A DNA stretch of 64,000 nt, taken from Gavia stellata. Taxonomy: Eukaryota; Chordata; Aves; Gaviiformes; Gaviidae. The position numbers and the translations under genes are program-made. The stretch covers positions 10,927,001 to 10,991,000 of the forward strand of contig NC_082611.1 in NCBI RefSeq assembly GCF_030936135.1, given 5' to 3'. Shown here in pieces: positions 57,111 to 64,000 of the stretch (positions within the stretch are counted from its first letter, which is position 1; the number at the start of each line of letters is the position of its first letter). Below the pieces are notes generated by a model. That model saw only the letters and a list, made by a program, of their open reading frames with translations, was not told where the DNA came from and did not search any database.

Positions 57111-60100
57111 GTAGGCGAGTTTAATGCTGCAGTTCTTAGAAATCGCTGCACAACAACATGGGAGAAAACACCTTATAACTCCACATGTGCTCCTGCAAGA
57201 AGCACAGCCAGAAAAGATCTGTTACGGAGGGTGACGGGGGCTTTCTAGAAGTTTCAGAGGAATTCTTTGGCAGGAACAGCAGTTCACAAACACTGTGACT
57301 CAAAAAGGAAAAACAATCCTTTTACCCATCTGTGTCGAGGCATGTGGGAAGGTTTCAAAGTCAAGCAAATAGTTTTGGCAAATACGGGCATGGAAAATGC
57401 TCCCTCTCCACCAGTGGAGACTATTCCAAAGTTAGCCTCTAGCGCTGCTGGATCTGTCAGCATTGCTCTGCTCTCTCTCCTAGCAAAGCAAATTCAAATA
57501 ATGTTTTGGGGCTACTTTCATTACAGTCTAATGCTTTGGAGCCCTAAGTTGAGATGTGCTGTGTTTTCTAACAATAACGGCATCGAGCAGCAATGGGAAA
57601 GCAGTCAGGCCCCAAATGGTGCAAACAAAACCTTTGAAATTCACAGTGCTCTCCTCCTTCTGCAGTCACTACTGACAGACTAGGGAAAAAGAATAAATTT
57701 AGGGATGAACAAGCTGTAGCGATGAATGTACGAGGCTGCAACATCTACAGACCACAGTGACAACTGCGAGTTGCCATCTCACAGTGACCTTGGGTGCTCC
57801 AGGAGGCCAAGACTCTGCAAAATGCTTTGAAATTTAAATGCCGTTATTAGGGGCCTGATCCTGCAGAAATTCTCACCAGTAACCATGGCTCAGCAAGGTT
57901 CGCAGGCTCAGCCCCAATGCTTAGGGCTTCCAGGTTTGAAGCTTAAGGGTTTAGGGCTTATGGGTTTTAGATTTGACTGGGGAAAACAATAAACAGCATC
58001 TAGAAGTTTCAGTTTAGCAGCTAGATTAGTGCCCGGTATTGATTTCTTCGTAGTCATTACATATATAGAACAGTGATTGTTACTGAGAAATTAATCCATT
58101 CAAAACCACTTTGCACTTCATCTGACTACGCAAATGAAATGATACCCCATTTCTCCAGGTGCACAGCACATTGGAATCACCAGGATTGCAGTACTTCTGT
58201 ACTTGTCCTACTTGAAATACGAACTCGAGAAGTTTACTAAAAGTTACAAGTGGTCAGTTTGGCATATCATAGTTAACTGTTATTTTCTAAACCAAGACTT
58301 GGGCTAGACAAAGTCCCTCCCCACAGTGAAAAAACCATCATCTTACATGCGATAGGCTTTCAGGCAGTCTAAATTGCCCAACCCCAGGCAGACTTCTACT
58401 GACTGTAAATACCAATCAAATCCCTGTCATTTTGGTACAAGCACTATACATACAAGCATGCACACACAAACATACCAATGGTGATTGATATCAAAGGCAT
58501 CGAAACAGTCCCAAAAAAAGTCCTGAGTACTCATATGTGCTAACTGTAATGCTAAGAAAATAATCCAAATAACAAAATCCTTAGAACTTCTGAAGATTAA
58601 ACTCCTAAAGATTATTTACTTATTTAAGTTGATTCCCTGATTATAACTTAGGTCCCTATCTTTAGAATCTTACATTTTCAGATATACAAGTGTTCAAAAC
58701 ACAGTTAATTCAATTCTAAACCCAGAGCACTAGGTATCTACTTTACAATATCAATCTTCTTTCTTCCTACGGCTTATACATTTCTTTTCTGGAGCTATTT
58801 CAGTCCCTTTATTTGAGTACATCCCAGAAGGCAGAGCTACAGGGCAGCAGAGAAGGAGGATCAATAAAGCGACAATAAAAGACATTCTGAAAACAGACCT
58901 TCCTCCTTACTGTAACAGCAGAGTTATTCATGAAAACAGGCATATAAAATACGTTTAGGACTGAGGGGGCAGGTGCTTTTAGAATAACAAGGTTCAGTAA
59001 ATATCATTTTTGATGTAACCACAATTATAAGAAACTTACTTGGCATAAGCTCGTCCCACTAGGCCATGGACACATACCTGTCTTCAGATCACCTCTTGAA
59101 CTCTGTGCTCTGCATCTAGCACTGTCCAGGACTCTGAGCAGGCCCTGAAGTCAGAGCAGTCTTCTTTCCTCAGATCCTTTATTTAAGCAGCAAGCTCTAC
59201 AGGGGAGCTCTGCAAGAAGCTTCTGGCTCCTGCAGGTCATTAGCAGTGTTCTCATTCAGCTGTGCAGAATACTGCTACTTGTCCCTAAAAACGGGATGGG
59301 GAAAAACAGCTAGGAAAGGGGTACAAGCTATCTGCAGGAAAGAGAAAAAACACAGTACTACAGCCTATACTGAAACAGGAGAATTGTTTTGGCCTGACGG
59401 TACCTGAGTTTTCTGCTTAACATGAAACTAGTGTCAGCATAGATCAGGCTGGTCCCAGCAGCACAAGGACCTCGCTCGCTCACTCCTCCTCTCTCTGACC
59501 GTTTCCTGTCCGTCCTGACACACTCACCCAAGCAGCGGTGAAGCCGCTGGAGCTGTCCTCTAGCTGCACCTAGAACAGCCTGGGTTCAGCTGTGACTCCC
59601 AGGCTGAGTGCTGAGAGGAGGAGGTAGCAAGAATGCATGCTTCTTTCTATTCACTTTTTTGGTTCTCATAATAATTTCCTGGCCCCACCAACTCTTGGGG
59701 AAGCTCTACGCCTTGTTATTCATGTGCCCCCTTGGCAAAGAATTCTTCTTGACAGCAGAGAAGGGGGGGAAAGCAAGCAGAAAGAAAAGAGGAAAGAAGA
59801 GATCATCACTTGAACCTTTAAGAGAATGCTCTTCCAGCTCCTCCCATCCTAACCACGCACAGCTGGCGTGGCACCAGCAGCCGGGGAGCGGTCCCACAAG
59901 AGCTTGCATCACAAGCCCAGGACACCCACGCTTTACTTGCTTATTTACTTGCACATGCCATTTTGGAGGCTGTCCATCTCTGAAGAGGGCCTCAGCTGGT
60001 TTTAAAGCTGTGCTTTTGTTTGTAAAAACTTACTCATGTTTTGTGCATAAAACTAAACCAAACCTCGAAATAACTCTAGTTATTCAGCCACATTGTATTC

Positions 60101-63100
60101 ACATTGGAGTGGTGAAAGGGGGCGTCAACATGATTGTGTGTGCCTGTGCACGCAACGTATACAGACATAGAGAGTTTCATAGTTTTTTGTAAGCGTATTT
60201 GCAAATGGAATATAAACAAAAATTCTTACTTATAAACATGGATCAGGGCACTGAATGTTTTCTTTGTGAAATTTCAGTATTGCTCCTTATCTGGGAAACT
60301 TGCATAGTTTCTGTTTGCCAAAGTAAAATATATCTTAGATTGATGAGACTGAAGAATTACATTCTGGTACTTCATGACCAGGGCTACTTGGCCAAGAGCA
60401 ATCAGCTTGTTCAGATGTCTCAGGGAACCTTTGTCTTTCAGCGAATCAAGCCTCAGTGTCTGCAGATCACTGGTCCTATCGCAGGCTCACCATCTGGGAA
60501 TCACAGCCCTTCACACTCTCACCCTCTCCTCTGTTGGCACAAACAACCAGCAAAAAACATGAGCTGTGCACACTGCACTCCTCCTCTGCTTTAGAGACTT
60601 ACTTGGTTAATGTATTCATTAGGGATGATGTTTAAGTCCCATCAAAGTTGTTCTGGTAATAACACTTAGCTACGGTTAACAGAAATCAGATAATTGGACT
60701 TTCTTCCAAATACGCAGAAAAGCTGACATCTCACAGGGCATGGGAATTAACAGAGATGTTGGCTGGGGAGACATAAAATTTCCACTTGTTTCAAGTGGTT
60801 CTGAGCACATAAAACCCTTTTACAAATCACAGTCATGCTGTTTCATGTTCAAACCAGGGTGCTTGTTGAATCTACTGATTACCACGTCACTAGTGCAGTG
60901 TGATTATTGCCTGGGCACAGTCACTGATGCTTATTTCCAGACGGTACAAGAATAAACTTTATCCACCTCAGTTTTCTTTAATCTAAAAGACTAAGAGAGT
61001 ATAATATTCCACGAGAGCATTTTGTGTGTGTATCTGTCCCCAGGAGATACCACACTGAACTGGGCCCCACTGACTGTCTTTATAGACAAACTAGCTGACT
61101 ACTACTACACTCGGAGACTGCAATCATTACAAAATCACCCTGTGCTTCTGCACCCACCTCTCTCTCCTGTGTTTCGGATGAAGTAGCTCCCCAGTGGCAC
61201 AGCTGCCCCACGAATGGCTCGACCCCCTCATTCCAAATCTTGCACTGCCAGCCCCGGTCTTCATGCAGTCATGATGCAAAACTGCTCCAGGTGAAAACCA
61301 CCCCTTGCTTTTTGCTGGATTATTTTTGAGGTGGGTCACCCCTGCCTGGCCCACAGTGTGGCTGCATGAACGCTGGGCGCAGCAGCAAGGAGAGGGCAGT
61401 GCAGGCCAGGGAAGAGGGTCTGGAGGTGGATGGATGACTTCTTCCTGCCGCACTGCCAGCTTCCAGTGATGATGGAGCTGACACACCGGTCCGGTAAGGT
61501 TGAGTAATTCTGCTGCCTTCTGCCATCTTCCCTGCTCACAGCAAATAAGTGATAAACAATATAAATGTGAAAAAGTCAGGTTATGTAGCAGTAGTAATAG
61601 ATATAAGTTTCCATGTGGATGCTTAGCTTTTGTTAAATTCTCTGGCAATAAATCATCACGGAGAAGATGTATTATGTGCAGATTCAGGAAGGTTATCTAT
61701 TTTCTGCAAAGCCATTTTTATGCAAGCTTGAGTTAAAGATGGAAAAACAAACAACCTGGTAGTTACTGGGAGGTATGGGAGGGAAACACAGTTCCCAAGA
61801 TCTTAGAAAAGGAGGCTGCTGTGAAAAGCCATCTGTTTACTGTGTCCTCAGCAGGACTCTACAGAAATGTCCCCTTTAGGCAGTGTAGTTATTAACAAAT
61901 GTAAAGAAGCAGTAAGCGAGTGTTGGAACATGGTTTCAGTCTGTTTTTTTCCTTTTATGGTAGCGCTGCCAACTTGCTGCTTCATTGTGATAAACCATCT
62001 GATTTTGTTTGTGATTAACCAGAGCTAGCTGGTCTATCAAGAACAGAGGGGCATATGATTCTTAAAAGCAATCTGGAGGTGTTTGGTGAAAAACCTAAGC
62101 AGATTTCAGGAAAAAAAAAAGTCAACTCCATGTTTAGGAAAGCTGGTGGGTTTTAGGATGTAAATGTAGCTCTCTGTGCCATTAAAAATTGAGGAGAAAA
62201 TTAAAAAATGTCCAAAACATCTATTATAGACATACAGGGGGTGGATATGATAGTCTTCCAGGTAGTGTCAAATTTTTAAAAAGGCATTAACCAAAAAGAT
62301 ATTGGAAGCTAGAAGACATATTTTGTCCTTCTTAAGCCCCAGGAATTATGTTTAAGGAGTTTTATTCATGCAAGTCATTCTCTTCTGGTAGATCTACCCA
62401 CATAAAGTTGCAGACTCTCAAAATAGAGTACAGTCCTTTCTATGCAGAATAAAATATTCCAGAACAGAAATAGGAGCAATCGAACAGGAGAGCCCTTGAA
62501 AGTAAATAAGACCAGTATCGGCAGCTCAAGTCACAACAGAATAGGATTAGATTTCCAGGTAGGTTTCATCCTTACCTTTGCAATCTGTTAGAACTGCTGA
62601 AAGGAATAGAGTAACATCTGGAATTCTCCCTCCATGAATGTGCACAGGACAGTTTGTCAGCATGAGGTTTCGTAGGACGGGCTGCACAGTTCAGCAACGC
62701 AGGGCTGAAAGCTTCGAGACTTCATATGGCTGCCAAACACAAGGGAAGTTAGAAGGGGTATGTCCAGTGACCAAGAGAGAAGCTTGCAAGACTGCCATGG
62801 GGTTGTTCACCTACAGAGAACCGGCAAATCGCATAGGTCCAATCCTGGAAGCCCTTCAGACTAAAAGATAAAGCTGAAATCAAATAAATAATTTTGATTT
62901 TCCCTCCAAGAACCCCCAACAGCTCTCAAGCTCTCAAGCAAGAGAGTCACAGAGTGCTGCTTCACCAGAAGGCACCCTTGAAGAGTCAGCAACCACCCAG
63001 CAGTCCCTGCTTTCAGTTTGACTCCTTCCAGGACCGAAGACCCACCATTCCCTCTTATTCCCATTTCAGCAGGATTTGTTCCCTGTACCTGCATGGGGGG

Positions 63101-64000
63101 CTGGGCTGATCAAGTCCAAAGAAATTCAGTAACTCAGGCTTGGCTTGCACAGCCTGTTCTCTATCCAGGACGGGCACCTGGTGCAACTTCTGACCTTCCT
63201 AATCCTTCTTCTGCTCTTACAATTCAGCAAAGCTGCCCATATGCATGCACTTATGCAAACCCCTGTGGTGGGCCAGTTTATCAGATACCTTCAGGAGGGA
63301 TTTCTCACTTACTGAGGAGCAAAATGAGGCAGCAATGCGCAGCGAAAAGTAGTGAGAAAATACTTGGCTTGGAGCAGAACGACTTTTTCTAATGTTCCCT
63401 GAGCTCAGAAATTCCACTGGCAACTCTCTATCAAGGAGTCGCTTTTATTTTCTTTATGGTATTTATGGGTTTGTGATGCACTATCAATATATGCCCGTGG
63501 TTTCTATTTACACAACAGTGTATTTTTAGCAAAAATTCTACCGTGTTCTCACTTTTTTTAGCTTAAAAGAAAGTCTAGCTCATACCCTGCACTGCAAAAT
63601 AAACACGACTCACTGCTCCTCTCCTCCCAAATGTTTATGTGGAAGTGTCCTGCTGGGCTGATTGCTGACAAATATCTCCAATAGAAATGCAATGAGTCAT
63701 TTTGCACCGATTTACTGAATAAAGTAGTTAAGTGGCACCATTTGCTGTGTGAGTGATCAATAAAGCAGTTAATGTTACAGCTATTGAGGAACTGGGAGTA
63801 AAACAGTTGTTTAATATCAATGCAAGCCATAGAAGGATCCTCTACTGCTTTTCCTAGACTGGCTGTGGTCCAGGCAGCAATTACAACTTGCAAGCTTAAT
63901 AGGTCAAATTTATCTCCATTATCTTTACACAGTACAGAAAGCTTGTTTATCTCATGGTATTTATTACATACAGGGTCAGCGATAGGGGCAAGCAATCAGA
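57111..64000 (+). other. MYH11 intron 3 (partial)
   Basis: About 6.9 kb to the window edge. I looked for the short exon 4 (human REDQSILCT, 28 bases) and did not find it, so the intron seems to run past the window. It holds a degenerate TTAGGG-like patch (57918-57972) and a CArG box (CCTTTTATGG, 61951-61960). No gene or transposon is recognised; open frames up to 194 codons have no known motif. Confidence 0.65.
61951..61960 (+). promoter_or_regulatory. CArG box in MYH11 intron 3
   Basis: CCTTTTATGG, identical to the upstream box at 44574. It may be a chance match; a role in MYH11 expression is speculative. Confidence 0.25.

Noticed and set aside
59608-60192. 194-codon frame on the plus strand in MYH11 intron 3
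   Set aside because: No recognisable motif and no promoter or splice context; it is most likely chance. A transcript search would settle it.
60554-60566. GAGCTGTGCACACTGC as a possible MYH11 exon 4
   Set aside because: The surrounding bases do not encode REDQSILCT and there is no fitting acceptor and donor pair.
61127-61648. 173-codon frame on the minus strand in MYH11 intron 3
   Set aside because: Composition and lack of motifs suggest a chance frame; no supporting signals.

Overview
This is a piece of a bird nuclear genome. It carries parts of two genes and the whole of a third, in the order ABCC1 (minus strand, 5' part), CEP20/FOPNL (plus strand, complete), MYH11 (plus strand, 5' part). 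The same three neighbours sit together on human 16p13.11. Vertebrate origin is clear from the spliced exons, and bird origin from one CR1 retrotransposon, the low density of repeats and the compact gene spacing. The MYH11 N-terminus differs at several residues from my recollection of chicken gizzard myosin, so this is probably a bird other than chicken; that is inference.

Layout. 1-29,799 (minus): exons 12 to 1 of ABCC1, 1,674 coding bases = 558 residues, covering TMD0, the L0 linker and the first half of TMD1. Exon 13 onward lies outside the window. Intron 1 is about 14.3 kb and holds a 5'-truncated CR1 (about 15,716-16,386). 29,215-30,470: CpG-island promoter of ABCC1. 30,470-33,480: short intergenic stretch between the divergent ABCC1 and CEP20 promoters, with a cluster of nuclear-receptor-like half-sites and a pair of RUNX-like sites. 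33,480-34,060: CpG-island promoter of CEP20. 33,833-39,137: five coding exons of CEP20 (175 residues), with a poly(A) signal at 39,490. 39,500-45,300: intergenic, ending in a GC-rich region that looks like the MYH11 promoter (TATA-like box at 45,303, inferred non-coding exon 1 ending at a strong donor at 45,408). 51,871-52,229: MYH11 exon 2 with the start codon. 56,954-57,110: MYH11 exon 3. From there to the end is MYH11 intron 3.

The three genes are unrelated in function: a membrane drug and glutathione-conjugate exporter, a centrosome and cilium protein, and smooth-muscle myosin heavy chain. Their grouping is ordinary conserved synteny. Most of the window is intron or spacer without recognisable genes. 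I found no previously undescribed biological system. The items worth checking are regulatory: CArG boxes around MYH11, a 20-bp triplicate repeat just upstream of its promoter, and a DR3-type element upstream of ABCC1; plus the loss of one N-glycosylation site in ABCC1.
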